Shown: positions 13,068 through 23,726, counted from the first letter of the stretch. The stretch is 64,000 nt of DNA from Fulvimarina sp. (GCA_002700095.1 PACL01000009.1:45367-109366); one strand, 5' to 3'. The notes: a model not told the origin generated them from the sequence alone. Made by a program: numbers and translations.

Positions 13068-13216
13068 CTGGATTCCCCGGCGGTGTCGGCACGATCGCAC
13101 GGCGTCCTATCACGATCGAGTGCGGCGGGAAGTCCGGCGGGTTTATCCAATGCTTCCCTTGCGGTATCGAAGTGGCGTCGCTCCCTGCACGTAGGGGATC
13201 GGAACGGAGAAGACGA

Positions 13217-14479
13217 ATGGCGCTTCGCATCGGCCGGCCGGGACGCCGGGGCCTCGTCGCCGTGGCGGCAGGCCTTCTGGCCGTATGCGCGACCATGCTC
13301 CTTGTACCTCGCCCCGCCGGCGCCTTAGACGATCCGGCCTGGTGGAACGCCGAGATTGCCAAGGCGGAGGCGGAGGCCAACCGGCTCTGGGACGACATGC
13401 GGGCGAAGGGCACCACCTCCGTGGGAACGGCGCTGAACGAGGTCGACGCCGAGATTCACGCCTGCCACATCCTGTCGATCATGCTCGGCAAGGATCATCT
13501 GACGCCGCTGCTCGTGGCGCAGCCGGACCCGCCGCAGCCCGGCGACGAACCGGGCTTTGCCGAAGGCGTCGAGGGCAATTCCCGGTCCAACTGGGCCGGT
13601 CTTGCAACCACCTACCTTGCTGAAACCGACGTCAAGCGCGTCCGCGCCTGGAACCTGAATTGCGTCGGGCAGTTCGGCATCACCGCGCAGGACGCCGTCC
13701 GGGAAGTCGTTCGCCGCGCCCTCGTCGAAGTCGACGGCGAGCAGATCCGGGTCCTCGGCAACGTGGAAAAGGGCTTCTTTGCGGAACTGAAGACGGCAAT
13801 CGACGCGAACCCCGCCGTCAGCCGCATCGCGCTCGGCTCGGCCGGCGGCAGCGTCGGCGATGCCACGAGGGCCGGCAACTACATCCGGGAGCGGGGTCTG
13901 GCGACGCAGCTTTACGACAACTGCCGCTCGGCCTGCGCTCTGGTGTTCCTCGGCGGCGTGGATCGGCGGATCTTCTCGCCCTATCCCGAGATCGGCTTCC
14001 ATCGAATCTCGGCCGATGGCGCCGCGATCGCCGACGACAGCGAGGTCTACGATCTCGTCAGGCGCTACGCCGACGATCTCGGCGTGGACGGTGCGGCCGT
14101 CGTCGCCTTCATGCATAAGGCCGGCGTGAACGAGATGCACCATCCGGAACTGGACGAACTTTGCGCCGCCAATGTCGCGACGGCCGTGCAACGCGGCTGC
14201 GTCGGCTGGTTGCCAGCGCGCTCGGCGGCCCATGCCCGGCAAAGTCGCCCGACCAGCGATGAGCCGGCGCCAGCAACATCCGCTTCGCAGCAGCAGCCAG
14301 ATCCGGGGCCAGGCGAGGGCGGCCCGGCTCCGGCCAGCCTGTGCCCGGGCATCCGGGCGCAGCGGCAGCTTATCGCCGGGTCCGATCCGAAGATCGCCGG
14401 TGCGATAGCGGCGAATGGGCCGGATCGCGCCGGCATGCTGGCGATGTACGACGAGATGCTGCGCGACTACGGCTGCTGA
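13217..14479 (+). CDS. Exported ClpP-fold protein (COG3904-like), putative periplasmic protease
   Basis: 420 aa with a clear signal peptide (about residues 1-36, cleavage near PAGA-LDD). The middle part (about 190-300) carries the ClpP/crotonase-like pattern of COG3904 proteins: SAGGSVGDATRAGNYIRERGL, then DNCRSACALVFLGG with a candidate nucleophile Ser in the CxSAC motif, then PEIGFHR with a candidate His. The C-terminal 90 residues are Pro/Ala/Gln-rich with two Cys. GGAG precedes the ATG at 13217. Not obviously in an operon. Protease activity is inferred from the fold motif; the substrate is unknown. Confidence 0.75.
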   Translation: MALRIGRPGRRGLVAVAAGLLAVCATMLLVPRPAGALDDPAWWNAEIAKAEAEANRLWDDMRAKGTTSVGTALNEVDAEIHACHILSIMLGKDHLTPLLVAQPDPPQPGDEPGFAEGVEGNSRSNWAGLATTYLAETDVKRVRAWNLNCVGQFGITAQDAVREVVRRALVEVDGEQIRVLGNVEKGFFAELKTAIDANPAVSRIALGSAGGSVGDATRAGNYIRERGLATQLYDNCRSACALVFLGGVDRRIFSPYPEIGFHRISADGAAIADDSEVYDLVRRYADDLGVDGAAVVAFMHKAGVNEMHHPELDELCAANVATAVQRGCVGWLPARSAAHARQSRPTSDEPAPATSASQQQPDPGPGEGGPAPASLCPGIRAQRQLIAGSDPKIAGAIAANGPDRAGMLAMYDEMLRDYGC

Positions 14480-14498
14480 GGCAGCGGCTGCGCGCCCC

Positions 14499-15386
<888 letters not shown>

Positions 15387-15440
15387 GGGACGACTGCCGG
15401 TAAAAGAGTGGCGGTGAAAGAGGGCGATGACAGGGTGGCG

Positions 15441-16343
15441 ATGAAGGGGGAGGTCGAGGCGATCCTGATAGCCGGCCCCACCGCGAGCGGCAAGTCGCGG
15501 CTGGCGGTGGAACTGGCCGAACGCCATGGCGGCGCGGTCGTCAACGCCGATTCCCTGCAGGTCTATGACGGGCTCGAGATCCTCACGGCGCGCCCGTCGT
15601 CCGACGATCTTGGCCGCGCACCCCACCGTCTCTACGGCCATGTCGATCCGCGCTCCGACTATTCCGCCGGCGCCTGGCTGCGCGATGCAGAGCGGGTCCT
15701 GAAAGAACTGCATGCGGACGGGCGGCTGCCGATCTTCTGCGGCGGCACCGGCCTCTATTTCAAGGCGCTGCTGGGGCTGCTCGACGCCATGCCGGCGGTG
15801 TCCGCCGAGATCCGCGCGAAGTGGCGGGAACGGCTGGCGATCGACGGACCGGCTGCGCTGCACGACGAGCTCTCCCGCCGCGATCCGGTGGCGGCGGCCC
15901 GCCTCGATCCGGCCGACGGCCAGCGCATCGCCCGGGCGCTCGAGGTCGGCGAGGCGGTCGGCACGCCGCTGTCGCAGCTCCAGACCGGCCGGGGCGAGGC
16001 GCTGATCGATCCGGACCGCGCCAAGATGCTGGTCCTGGCGCCGGATCGCGCCGTCCTGCGCCAGCGCATCGCCGAGCGATTCGACCATATGCTGGCGGCG
16101 GGAGCGCTCGACGAGGTCCGCCAGTTCGAGGCGCGGTTTTCCCAGGCGGGCGCCACTGCAGGGAAGGCGATCGGCCTTGCCGAACTGTCGGATTTCCTCA
16201 AAGGAAGAAAGACTTACCAAGAGGCGCGGGAGCGCGCGATCATCCGGAGCCGGCAATACGCCAAGCGCCAAGAAACCTGGTTCCGCCACCAATTTGACGG
16301 GCGCTGGCGCCGCATCGGGCCACAGGACGCCATTGCAACTTGA
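15441..16343 (+). CDS. miaA: tRNA dimethylallyltransferase
   Basis: Transfers a dimethylallyl group to N6 of A37 in tRNAs that read UNN codons. 300 aa. P-loop AGPTASGKSRLAVELA near the N-terminus, NADSLQVYDGLEILTARPS (substrate recognition), FCGGTGLYFKALLGLLDAMP and the C-terminal RSRQYAKRQETWFRHQF are all family hallmarks. The ATG at 15441 gives the usual length; weaker in-frame starts exist slightly upstream. Divergent from serB. Confidence 0.95.
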   Translation: MKGEVEAILIAGPTASGKSRLAVELAERHGGAVVNADSLQVYDGLEILTARPSSDDLGRAPHRLYGHVDPRSDYSAGAWLRDAERVLKELHADGRLPIFCGGTGLYFKALLGLLDAMPAVSAEIRAKWRERLAIDGPAALHDELSRRDPVAAARLDPADGQRIARALEVGEAVGTPLSQLQTGRGEALIDPDRAKMLVLAPDRAVLRQRIAERFDHMLAAGALDEVRQFEARFSQAGATAGKAIGLAELSDFLKGRKTYQEARERAIIRSRQYAKRQETWFRHQFDGRWRRIGPQDAIAT

Positions 16344-16423
16344 CGGAGGGGCGGATTTAACAGCTCGGTAGAGGCTTGACGGATATACATGTCGGAATCG
16401 CTTTCGAAGGATCCTCGTGTGAC

Positions 16424-17203
16424 ATGAAGCTAGCAAGGGCGGAGCTGTCGGTCGCCTTGGTGGTCTGCGCCGTCGCCGCTGCGGCGGTGGCGATCTCGCT
16501 CGACTACGCGCTCCTGAAATCGCTCACCAACGGCGCGGACGAAGCCTTCCGCACCCGGCACGACGTCCTGATCTGGCTGAGCCTCGGCCTCCTCGCCGCA
16601 GCGGCGCTCGGCGCGATGTTCGTCATCCTGCCGCTGCTGCGCCATCACGATCGTGAGCAGGGCAAGCTCCAGTCGCTTGCCGGGCTCTTGAAGGAGCGAT
16701 CGAAGAAACTGGAGACCGCAGCGCTGACCGATGCCCTCACCGGCATGCACAATCGCCGCTTCTTCGACGTCGCCCTGACGCAATACGTCGCCGAGTTCGC
16801 CCGCATTCAGAGGCCCATCGGCCTGGTGCTGATCGACCTCGACCACTTCAAGCAGATCAACGACACACACGGCCACGACGTCGGCGACGCCGTGCTGCGC
16901 GCTGTCGCCCTCTGCCTGTTCGAGTTCACCCGCTATCACGACGTGGTGGCGCGCATCGGCGGCGAGGAATTCGCCATCATCGCGCCCAATCTCGACGAGA
17001 CCGAGCTGCATCGCTTCGCCGAGAAGCTCCGCCATCAGCTGTCCCGACTGACGATCGACGTCGAGGGCGCCACCATCGCCATCACCGCGTCCATGGGCAT
17101 CGCCTCGGCGCGTCCCGGCGACGGCGCCGCAGCGATCATGAAGCGTGCCGACGTCAATCTCTACCACGCCAAGCAATCCGGCCGGAATCGCGTCGCGGCC
17201 TGA
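16424..17203 (+). CDS. Membrane-anchored diguanylate cyclase (GGDEF domain)
   Basis: Synthesises cyclic di-GMP. 259 aa: two membrane helices at about residues 6-27 and 47-70 enclose a short periplasmic loop, followed by a coiled linker (HDREQGKLQSLAGLLKERSKKLE) and a GGDEF domain with DALTGMHNRRFFD, DLDHFKQINDTHGHDVGD and active-site GGEEF. No upstream RxxD inhibitory motif is clear. ATG at 16424 has AAGGA 12 nt upstream; a TTG at 16376 would extend it by 16 residues. Stands alone, between miaA and a repeat-rich gap. Confidence 0.9.
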   Translation: MKLARAELSVALVVCAVAAAAVAISLDYALLKSLTNGADEAFRTRHDVLIWLSLGLLAAAALGAMFVILPLLRHHDREQGKLQSLAGLLKERSKKLETAALTDALTGMHNRRFFDVALTQYVAEFARIQRPIGLVLIDLDHFKQINDTHGHDVGDAVLRAVALCLFEFTRYHDVVARIGGEEFAIIAPNLDETELHRFAEKLRHQLSRLTIDVEGATIAITASMGIASARPGDGAAAIMKRADVNLYHAKQSGRNRVAA

Positions 17204-17771
17204 GCGGCACCACCAAGCTGCAGTTGGCGACATCTCAGGAGGGACGCTCGCCCTCCCGCGGTCGTCATCCCGATCCCTCCTGCAGTCGTCATCCCGGGCC
17301 CTCCTGCGGTCGTCATCCCGGGCTCGACCCGGGATCCATTGCAAATCGTCGGTCGGGCATGCCGCGTCGTCACAGCGGTCGGTGGCGTCGATGATTTGGA
17401 TTGGATCCCGGCTCGGGGGCCGGGATGACGAAGCGGAGGTGGTTCGGCAACTTGCGGATGTCTCGGCGCCAGTGAGCGCGGAACCGGCCGCCGGCGCGCC
17501 TGGCAGCGTGACGAACCTCCCGGCCCCGAACATCCCGACTCGGACGCCGGCCCTCAGATGTCCGGCACGCCCGGCGCAGGGGGCATCCTGCCGGTGCGGT
17601 CGGATGCCATCACGGCGGCGACGTCCGGCGGCGGGTCGCCGTTGCCTCCGCCGCTCATGTGGCCGCTCTCGTCGATCCGGCCCATCGGATCATTGTGCTA
17701 TTCGCCCGGCATGTTCGGGTGTGGCTGTATACCGTCGGCCCCGGTCTCAGAGCGGCGCCAGGGGGTTACGC
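17204..17771. repeat. Repeat-rich gap with three tandem CGTCATCCC copies and an inverted copy
   Basis: The segment 17225-17360 holds three partial copies of a GGTCGTCATCCCGG unit (17260, 17284 and 17308), the last continuing into GACCCGGGATCCATTGC and CAAATCGTCGGTCGGGC. An inverted copy lies at 17395-17430 (GATTTGGATTGGATCCCGG, CCGGGATGAC). The flanks match the copy at 37297-37385, so this is one member of a longer dispersed element of about 110 nt. Apart from a possible small minus-strand frame at 17554-17685, I see no gene. Confidence 0.7.
17554..17685 (-). CDS. Possible small protein, 43 aa
   Basis: A short minus-strand frame just downstream of ruvX reads MGRIDESGHMSGGGNGDPPPD and continues to GRMPPAPGVPDI. 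It has a start, a stop and a hydrophilic Gly/Pro/Asp-rich composition, but no clear ribosome site and no recognised domain. It could be a small conserved protein or chance in GC-rich DNA. Low confidence. Confidence 0.22.
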   Translation of the reverse strand: MGRIDESGHMSGGGNGDPPPDVAAVMASDRTGRMPPAPGVPDI

Positions 17772-18257
17772 TCAGTCCCGCAGCTGCAGGTCCCGCATTC
17801 CCGCCAGCCGGTCGAGGGCGCCCTGCAGGATGAAGGCGGCGGCGGCCGAATCGATCCGCTCGGCGCGCTTGGCCCTCGAGACGTCCGCTGCGATCAGCGC
17901 CCGCTCCACCGCCACCGTCGACAGCCGCTCGTCCCAGAACAGCGCCGGCCTTTCGTCGAGCCCGGTATAGCCGCGCATGAAGGCGCGGGTGGATTGGGCC
18001 CGCGGACCCTCGCTGCCATCCATGTTGAGCGGCAGGCCGATGACGATGGCGGCCACATGCTCGTCGTCGAGGGCCTTTTTCAGCGCCGCGGCATCGGGGG
18101 TGAACTTCTTGCGCCGGATCACCGGCCGCGGCGTCGCGAAGCGCCAGCTGCGATCCGACAAGGCGAGGCCGATGGTCTTGGTGCCGAGATCGAGGCCGGC
18201 GAGGGGCAGGCCCGGCGAGAGAAGTGCGACAAAGGCTTCGAGGGACAGGATCGCCAT
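17772..18257 (-). CDS. ruvX: Putative pre-16S rRNA nuclease / Holliday junction resolvase-like YqgF
   Basis: YqgF/RuvX protein with an RNase H-like fold, implicated in 16S rRNA 5' processing. 161 aa. Motifs: [17 protein letters not shown] (catalytic Asp in LDLG), [22 protein letters not shown] and [15 protein letters not shown], with a C-terminal [16 protein letters not shown] (Asp). Starts at MAILSLEAF. The gene is divergent from the UPF0173 hydrolase, with 132 nt between starts. Confidence 0.93.
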   Translation of the reverse strand: MAILSLEAFVALLSPGLPLAGLDLGTKTIGLALSDRSWRFATPRPVIRRKKFTPDAAALKKALDDEHVAAIVIGLPLNMDGSEGPRAQSTRAFMRGYTGLDERPALFWDERLSTVAVERALIAADVSRAKRAERIDSAAAAFILQGALDRLAGMRDLQLRD

Positions 18258-18389
18258 CTCTCAAGCCTTGACCCGGCGGGCCCGCCGCGCACTTACCGCC
18301 GGCAACGGCTCGGCCACCGTTCGCCAGCGCGGGGCAGGGGCCGGCACCCGTCTTCCAGACAAGATTCCAGCCATCAAGAGAACCGCTCC

Positions 18390-19094
18390 ATGAAGATCAC
18401 CTATCTCGGCCATTCGGCCTTTCGCATTGAAACCGGCGCCTCGGTCATTCTCATCGACCCGTTTCTCACCGGCAACCCGCATTTCGAAGGCCAGGATATC
18501 GCGGCCGCGACCGCGGGCGTCACCCATATCGCCCTGACCCACGGCCATTTCGACCATGTCGGCGACACCGTCGACATCGCGAAGAAGTCCGGCTGCAAGG
18601 TGATCGGCAATTTCGAGCTGGTCTCCTGGCTGAGCAAAAAGGGCGTTGCGGCCATCGAGCCGCTCAACACCGGCGGCACCGTCGCCTTCGACGACTTTTC
18701 GGTGACGCTGACCCAGGCCTTCCACTCCTCCGGTTCCGTCGAGGAGAACGGCAACGTCACCTATCTCGGCATGCCGAACGGCCTCGTCTTCCACTGCAAT
18801 GACGGGCCGACCGTCTACCACATGGGCGACACCGACATCTTCGGCGACATGGCGCTGATCGAGGAGCTGCATCATCCGAAGGTGGCGATGGTCCCGGTCG
18901 GCGACCGGCTGACCATGGGCGCGGCGGTGGCCGCGATCGCCTGCCGGCGCTACTTCGACTTCGACAAGATCGTGCCGGTCCACTGGGGCACGCTGCCGAT
19001 CCTCGACCAGACCCCGGACAAGTTCACCGAGGCCATGGAGGGGGACGCCGGCAAGGTCCTGAACCCAAAGGTCGGCGAGCCGTTCGAGGTCTGA
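18390..19094 (+). CDS. Metal-dependent hydrolase, UPF0173 (metallo-beta-lactamase fold)
   Basis: 234 aa, a beta-lactamase-fold hydrolase of the conserved UPF0173/YtkL family. Metal-binding motif LTHGHFDHVGD (HxHxDH), further ligands in HMGDTDIFGDM and PVHWGTLP, and the N-terminal MKITYLGHSAFRIETG typical of the family. Substrate unknown. ATG at 18390 follows GAGAACCGCTCC. It precedes gatC by 190 nt on the same strand. Confidence 0.92.
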   Translation: MKITYLGHSAFRIETGASVILIDPFLTGNPHFEGQDIAAATAGVTHIALTHGHFDHVGDTVDIAKKSGCKVIGNFELVSWLSKKGVAAIEPLNTGGTVAFDDFSVTLTQAFHSSGSVEENGNVTYLGMPNGLVFHCNDGPTVYHMGDTDIFGDMALIEELHHPKVAMVPVGDRLTMGAAVAAIACRRYFDFDKIVPVHWGTLPILDQTPDKFTEAMEGDAGKVLNPKVGEPFEV

Positions 19095-19284
19095 GCCGGG
19101 CTGCGGGGACGGGCAGGCGGGCCAGCGCGGGTCGGCGCGGGGGCCCGGCCTGCCGGCCTCCCCTCGCCGGACCGGCGATCTTTGCCGCCGATGAGCCCGA
19201 ATGCGTTCCCGGCTGGCCGTTGCCACCCGGCAACGCCGCCGTTATAGCAGCGGCGAACCCGTCAGATCAGCCGCCGGAGACCCC

Positions 19285-19572
19285 ATGTCCGTCGATACCG
19301 CCACCGTGCGCCGCGTCGCCAGGCTCGCCCGCATCGCCGTCAGCGACGACGACGTGGCGGCGATGGAGACCGAGCTCAACGCCATCCTCGGCTTCGTCGA
19401 GCAGCTCGCGGAGGTCGACGTCTCCGGCGTCGAGCCAATGACCTCGGTGATCCCGATGGAGATGAAGAAGCGCCAGGACGTGGTGACCGACGGCGAAAAG
19501 GCCGACGACGTCGTCGCCAACGCCCCGGCCAGCGAGGATCACTTCTTCATGGTGCCGAAGGTCGTCGAGTAG
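19285..19572 (+). CDS. gatC: Asp-tRNA(Asn)/Glu-tRNA(Gln) amidotransferase subunit C
   Basis: Small chaperone subunit of GatCAB, which converts Glu-tRNA(Gln) and Asp-tRNA(Asn) to the amidated forms in bacteria lacking the direct synthetases. 95 aa, usual length. Typical [34 protein letters not shown] helix pair, [10 protein letters not shown] and a C-terminal [11 protein letters not shown]. The stop is 3 nt before a GNAT gene that separates it from gatA. Confidence 0.95.
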   Translation: MSVDTATVRRVARLARIAVSDDDVAAMETELNAILGFVEQLAEVDVSGVEPMTSVIPMEMKKRQDVVTDGEKADDVVANAPASEDHFFMVPKVVE

Positions 19573-19575
19573 GCC

Positions 19576-20040
19576 ATGGCCCTGTCGGTCGCCGCCGAAA
19601 CGCCGCTCCAGGACGAGATCCGCGAGATGGTCGCCAAGCTGAACGCGCATCTGAGGCCGCTGTCGCCACCCGAATTCCAGTACCAGCTGACGGTGGAACA
19701 GATGGCCGGCGCCGACGCCACCGTCTTCGTCGCCCGCGACGAGGCCGGCACCGCCGTCGCCATGGGGTCCTTGAAGATGCACGACGCCGAGACCGGCGAG
19801 GTCAAGCGCATGTATGCCGAGCCGCATCTGCGGGGCAGGGGTCTCGGACGCGCCATCCTCACCGCCATCGAGGCGAAGGCGCGCGATGTCGGCCTGGCGA
19901 AGCTCGTCCTCGAGACCGGCGCCACCCCGGGCTTCGAGCCGGCCTGGGCGCTCTACGAGCGGGGCGGCTTCCGGCGATGCGCCGCCGTCCTCGACTATCC
20001 GCCGTCCGACTACAGCCGATTTTACGAAAAGAGCCTTTGA
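19576..20040 (+). CDS. GNAT N-acetyltransferase lying between gatC and gatA
   Basis: A 154-aa acetyltransferase. The acetyl-CoA loop [10 protein letters not shown] is at about residues 86-95; [12 protein letters not shown] precedes it and [25 protein letters not shown] is the usual C-terminal block. It begins 3 nt after gatC and ends 2 nt before gatA, so the three genes are surely co-transcribed. Homologues of this type occur beside gatA in some rhizobia as far as I recall. The substrate is unknown; a link to translation is inference from position only. Confidence 0.88.
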   Translation: MALSVAAETPLQDEIREMVAKLNAHLRPLSPPEFQYQLTVEQMAGADATVFVARDEAGTAVAMGSLKMHDAETGEVKRMYAEPHLRGRGLGRAILTAIEAKARDVGLAKLVLETGATPGFEPAWALYERGGFRRCAAVLDYPPSDYSRFYEKSL

Positions 20041-20042
20041 TC

Positions 20043-21524
20043 ATGAGCGACCTCACCGCCCTCACCATTGCCGAGGCCCGCGAAGCTCTGGTGACCAAAC
20101 AGACCAGCGCCGCCGAGCTGACGGACGCCTATCTCGCCGCCATCGAGGCCGCCAACCCGCAGATCAATGCCTATGTGAAGGTCACCGCCGACAAGGCGCG
20201 CGCCATGGCGAAGGCCTCCGACGGCCGCATCGCGGCGGGTGAGGCGGGTCCGCTGGAGGGCATCCCCCTCGGCATCAAGGATCTCTTCGCCACCGAGGGC
20301 GTCCACACCCAGGCCGCGTCCCACATCCTCGACGGCTTCGAGCCCCGCTACGAATCGACGGTCACGGCCAATCTCTTCGCCGACGGCGCGGTGATGCTCG
20401 GCAAGCTGAACATGGACGAGTTCGCCATGGGCTCGTCCAACGAGACCTCCTACTACGGCGCGGTGAAGAACCCCTGGCGCCGCAAGGGCTCCAACCTCGA
20501 CCTCGTCCCCGGCGGCTCGTCCGGCGGCTCGGCGGCCTCGGTCGCGGCGCGTCTGTGTGCCGGCGCGACCGCAACCGACACCGGCGGCTCGATCCGCCAG
20601 CCGGCGGCGCTGACCGGCACCGTCGGCATCAAACCCACCTACGGCCGCTGCTCGCGCTGGGGCATCGTCGCCTTCGCCTCGTCGCTCGATCAGGCGGGAC
20701 CGATCGCCCGCGACGTGCGCGACGCCGCGATCCTCCTGAAATCCATGGCGTCCGTCGACCCGAAGGATACGACCTCCGTCGACCGCGACGTGCCGGACTA
20801 CGAGGCAGCCGTCGGCCGCTCGGTGAAGGGCCTGAAGATCGGCATCCCGAAGGAATACCGGATGGACGGCATGCCGGCGGAAATCGAGGCCGTCTGGCAG
20901 AAGGGCATCGCCTTTCTGAAGGACGCCGGCGCCGAGATCGTCGACGTCTCGCTGCCCCACACCAAATACGCCCTGCCGGCCTACTACATCGTCGCGCCCG
21001 CCGAGGCCTCGTCCAATCTCGCCCGCTACGACGGCGTGCGCTACGGCCTGCGGGTGCCGGGCAGGGACATCGCCGACATGTACGAGAAGACCCGCGCCGC
21101 CGGCTTCGGCCACGAGGTCAAGCGGCGCATCATGATCGGCACCTATGTGCTCTCGGCCGGCTACTACGACGCCTACTACCTGCAGGCCCAGAAGGTCCGC
21201 ACGCTGATCAAGCGTGACTTCGAGACGGTCTATGCCGACGGCATCGACGCGCTGCTGACGCCCGCGACGCCATCCGCAGCCTTCGGCATCGGCGACCAGG
21301 ACATGGCCGCCGATCCGGTGAAGATGTATCTGAACGACATCTTCACGGTGACGGTGAACATGGCCGGCCTGCCGGGCATCGCGGTTCCCGCCGGCCTCGA
21401 CGACGGCGGCCTGCCGCTCGGCCTGCAGCTGATCGGCCGGCCCTTCGACGAGGAGACGCTGTTCTCCCTCGGCTCGGTGATCGAACAGGCGGCCGGCAGG
21501 TTCTCGCCCGACAAGTGGTGGTGA
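20043..21524 (+). CDS. gatA: Asp-tRNA(Asn)/Glu-tRNA(Gln) amidotransferase subunit A
   Basis: Glutaminase subunit of GatCAB; an amidase-signature enzyme that frees ammonia from Gln for transamidation on GatB. 493 aa. Catalytic Lys79 (GIKDLF), the cis-Ser in [11 protein letters not shown] (about 159-160) and nucleophile Ser183 ([11 protein letters not shown]) are all present. Directly follows the GNAT gene. gatB is not next to it in the window. Confidence 0.97.
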   Translation: MSDLTALTIAEAREALVTKQTSAAELTDAYLAAIEAANPQINAYVKVTADKARAMAKASDGRIAAGEAGPLEGIPLGIKDLFATEGVHTQAASHILDGFEPRYESTVTANLFADGAVMLGKLNMDEFAMGSSNETSYYGAVKNPWRRKGSNLDLVPGGSSGGSAASVAARLCAGATATDTGGSIRQPAALTGTVGIKPTYGRCSRWGIVAFASSLDQAGPIARDVRDAAILLKSMASVDPKDTTSVDRDVPDYEAAVGRSVKGLKIGIPKEYRMDGMPAEIEAVWQKGIAFLKDAGAEIVDVSLPHTKYALPAYYIVAPAEASSNLARYDGVRYGLRVPGRDIADMYEKTRAAGFGHEVKRRIMIGTYVLSAGYYDAYYLQAQKVRTLIKRDFETVYADGIDALLTPATPSAAFGIGDQDMAADPVKMYLNDIFTVTVNMAGLPGIAVPAGLDDGGLPLGLQLIGRPFDEETLFSLGSVIEQAAGRFSPDKWW

Positions 21525-21763
21525 TCGCCCGGCTCCCGGCGACGGGAACCTCAGTCGCCCGAGCCATTTTGCGCAGTGTCGAAACCCGGTCAAGGCGCCG
21601 CCCGGCAGCCTGCGCAGAGCGTCGATAGACCGCGGGCCGGCAGAGCGCATGCCGGCAGAACACAGCCCAGCGGAGAGCCGGCCGGCGGAGCGTATCCGCG
21701 TGGAGAACGGTCCCGTGGAGAGCACCGGCACACGGCAGAGGGCACACGGCAGAGGAGCGCGCC

Positions 21764-21997
21764 ATGGCGGCTGAAATCAAGGCAGCGATCGAGCGGCTGC
21801 GGGCCGGCGACTGGGATGGCGCCCATGCGATCGTCCAGGACGATCCCTCGTCCGACGCCGCCTGGATCCACGCCCACCTCCACCGCATCGAAGGCGACCT
21901 CGCCAACGCCGCCTATTGGTACCGCCGCGCCGTACGCCCGGTCGCGACTGTGAGCCTCGAAGAGGAACGCGAGTCGATCACGGCAGCGCTGGGCTGA
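21764..21997 (+). CDS. Small conserved hypothetical protein
   Basis: 77 aa, helical and acidic, no signal or membrane segment. It reads as two helical repeats: IKAAIERLRAGDWDGAHAIVQ, then AAWIHAHLHRIEGDLANAAYWYRRA. This AAW.HA.LHR.EGD..NA.YWYRRA pattern is a conserved family of unknown function, and the helix-turn-helix spacing is like a single TPR unit. It stands alone, 239 nt after gatA. Confidence 0.75.
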   Translation: MAAEIKAAIERLRAGDWDGAHAIVQDDPSSDAAWIHAHLHRIEGDLANAAYWYRRAVRPVATVSLEEERESITAALG

Positions 21998-22143
21998 CAA
22001 GCGCAACGACTTTCGCGGCGAGGCTTCGAACAAGGCGACCACCGCTCGGCGTCGAAGACGGCGCCTGCGGCTTCCGCGACCCGGCGACAGTCCATCTGCG
22101 TCGCCGCAGCGAGCCGCTCGCCGAAAAAATGCCCGCACCTCCC

Positions 22144-22190
22144 AACGTCGTCATCCCGGGCCTGACCCGGGACCCATTCCAATCCGCCGC
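22144..22190 (+). repeat. Dispersed CGTCATCCCGGG repeat copy
   Basis: A single copy of the dispersed core (CGTCATCCCGGGCCTGACCC) followed by GGGACCCATTCCAATCCG. Within the core, CCCGGG...CCCGGG can form a short hairpin. It lies between the 77-aa gene and the 3' end of mazG. Other copies: 10002, 17308 and 37331. Confidence 0.7.
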
Positions 22191-22229
22191 CACCGCCAAA
22201 CCGTCGCAGAACGCCCGGCTCCGGCTCGA

Positions 22230-23111
22230 TCACCCGGCCGTTCCACCCCCGACGCCCCGCGACTTCGCCGCCACCCACAGCGCCTCCATCTCGTCCAGGC
22301 TGGCGCCTTCGAGCGTCCGGCCATCCGCCGCAAGCCCATCCTCGATGAAGCCGAAACGGTCGCGGAATTTACGGACACAGCGGCGCAGCGCCTTTTCCGG
22401 ATCGACGCGGTGATAGCGCGCGAGATTGACCACCGAGAACAACAGGTCGCCCATCTCCGCTTCAGTCGCGTCCGCATCGGCGCCGGCGACGGCCTCGGCG
22501 AGTTCGCCGATCTCTTCCTCGATCTTGTCGAGGATCGGCTCCGACCGGTCCCAGTCGAAGCCGACGGTGGCGGCTTTCGCCTGGATCTTGAGGGCCAGCG
22601 TCAAGGCGGGCAGGGCGCTCGGCACCCCGTCCAGGTGCCGGGCCCCCGCCTCCGCCGGATCGGCTTCTCCGGCCACGCCGGACAGCCGCGTCGTCGCGGC
22701 GCTCTCGCGCGCTTTCCGCCGCTCGGCTTTTTCCTCTGCCTTGATCCGCTCCCACTGGCCCTTGGCGCTGCCCGCCGAACGCGCCACCGCGTCGCCGAAG
22801 ACGTGCGGATGGCGCCGGATCATCTTCCGGGTGATCGTCTCCACCACGTCCTCGAAGGTGAACAGCCCGGTCTCCTCGGCGAGCCGCGCGTGATAGACGA
22901 CCTGCAGCAAAAGGTCGCCGAGCTCTTCCTTCAGGTCGATGGCGTCGTCGCGCTCGATCGCATCGGCGACCTCATAGGCTTCCTCGACCGTGTAAGGCGC
23001 GATGGTCGAAAAATCCTGCTCGAGGTCCCACGGGCATCCGCTGCCGGGCGCACGCAGCGCGGCCATGATCTCGATCAGCCGGGAAATGTCGCGGGCGGGT
23101 TTCATGGGCAT
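22230..23111 (-). CDS. mazG: Nucleoside triphosphate pyrophosphohydrolase
   Basis: Hydrolyses NTPs, including (d)NTP by-products, to NMP and PPi. 293 aa with two tandem MazG domains. The first shows CPWDLEQDFSTIAPYTVEEAYEVADAIE and the metal-binding EELGDLLLQVVYHARLAEE; the second shows KIEEEIGELAEAV and EAEMGDLLFSVVNLAR. The middle linker (about 120-165) is charged. Starts at MPMKPARDIS; the second Met, 6 nt further in, is equally possible. Single gene with a long gene-free stretch upstream. Confidence 0.93.
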   Translation of the reverse strand: MPMKPARDISRLIEIMAALRAPGSGCPWDLEQDFSTIAPYTVEEAYEVADAIERDDAIDLKEELGDLLLQVVYHARLAEETGLFTFEDVVETITRKMIRRHPHVFGDAVARSAGSAKGQWERIKAEEKAERRKARESAATTRLSGVAGEADPAEAGARHLDGVPSALPALTLALKIQAKAATVGFDWDRSEPILDKIEEEIGELAEAVAGADADATEAEMGDLLFSVVNLARYHRVDPEKALRRCVRKFRDRFGFIEDGLAADGRTLEGASLDEMEALWVAAKSRGVGGGTAG

Positions 23112-23726
23112 GGCTCCGAAGGATGAGACGATCGCATCGCCGCACGTCGCAGAACGACGACACGGGATCGGCTTCTAGCCTCCCGGCCGCCGCCTGACGA
23201 GCCGAAACCGCCGCAATCCGGCGGGCCGATAAACCCGCCGGATTGAGACCGCGCCAGACAGGCGGGCTTTTCGGCCTCCGTCCGGCACCTTCGACGTCCC
23301 GCGAAAGGTCCGCCACCTGGAGCCGGACGCAAGATGCCGTTCATTTTCGGGGGATAGGGCGACACGGAGACCCACACCCACAGGCACCCCATGATGCATC
23401 AGTTGCATAAGATAGATTATGGAACGTAATTATGATGGGCAGGATGGTGGATCAGCCTTGCCCGCATCGACCTCGGATCGATGCGCCCCCCGTCGAGGCC
23501 CGGCCTGGCGCCGGCTCCGTCACCAGCTTCGACAGCCGGCCCGAACGGCTTTGCGTCGGACCGTCCGTCGTCCGTGACCGTGCCCGATCCCGCGAGGCTT
23601 CGCGAGCCGGATGTCGGATCATGGTCAATGGCAGGTTTCCAGAGAGCGCTGGCTGCGGGTGCGCCTCCGAGCCAAGGCGCCCGGCAAAGCCGCCAGCGTC
23701 GCCGCCGGCGCCGTCCCCACGAGCCC
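23112..23726. other. Gene-free stretch with an AT-rich patch
   Basis: No convincing gene in 615 nt. At 23400-23436 there is a sharp AT-rich patch (around ATAAGATAGATTATGG and ACGTAATTATGAT) in otherwise GC-rich DNA. It could be a promoter region or remnant of transferred DNA. A 77-codon minus-strand frame (23175-23408) begins exactly at this patch with MQLMHHGVPVG, but its Arg-rich remainder looks like non-coding translation. Confidence 0.4.

Noticed and set aside
17161..17373. Minus-strand frame with repeated PGMTTAGG
   Set aside because: Translation of the tandem repeat units only.
23175..23408. 77-codon minus-strand frame starting at the AT-rich patch
   Set aside because: After the first 15 residues it is Arg-rich like random GC-rich DNA; no ribosome site.
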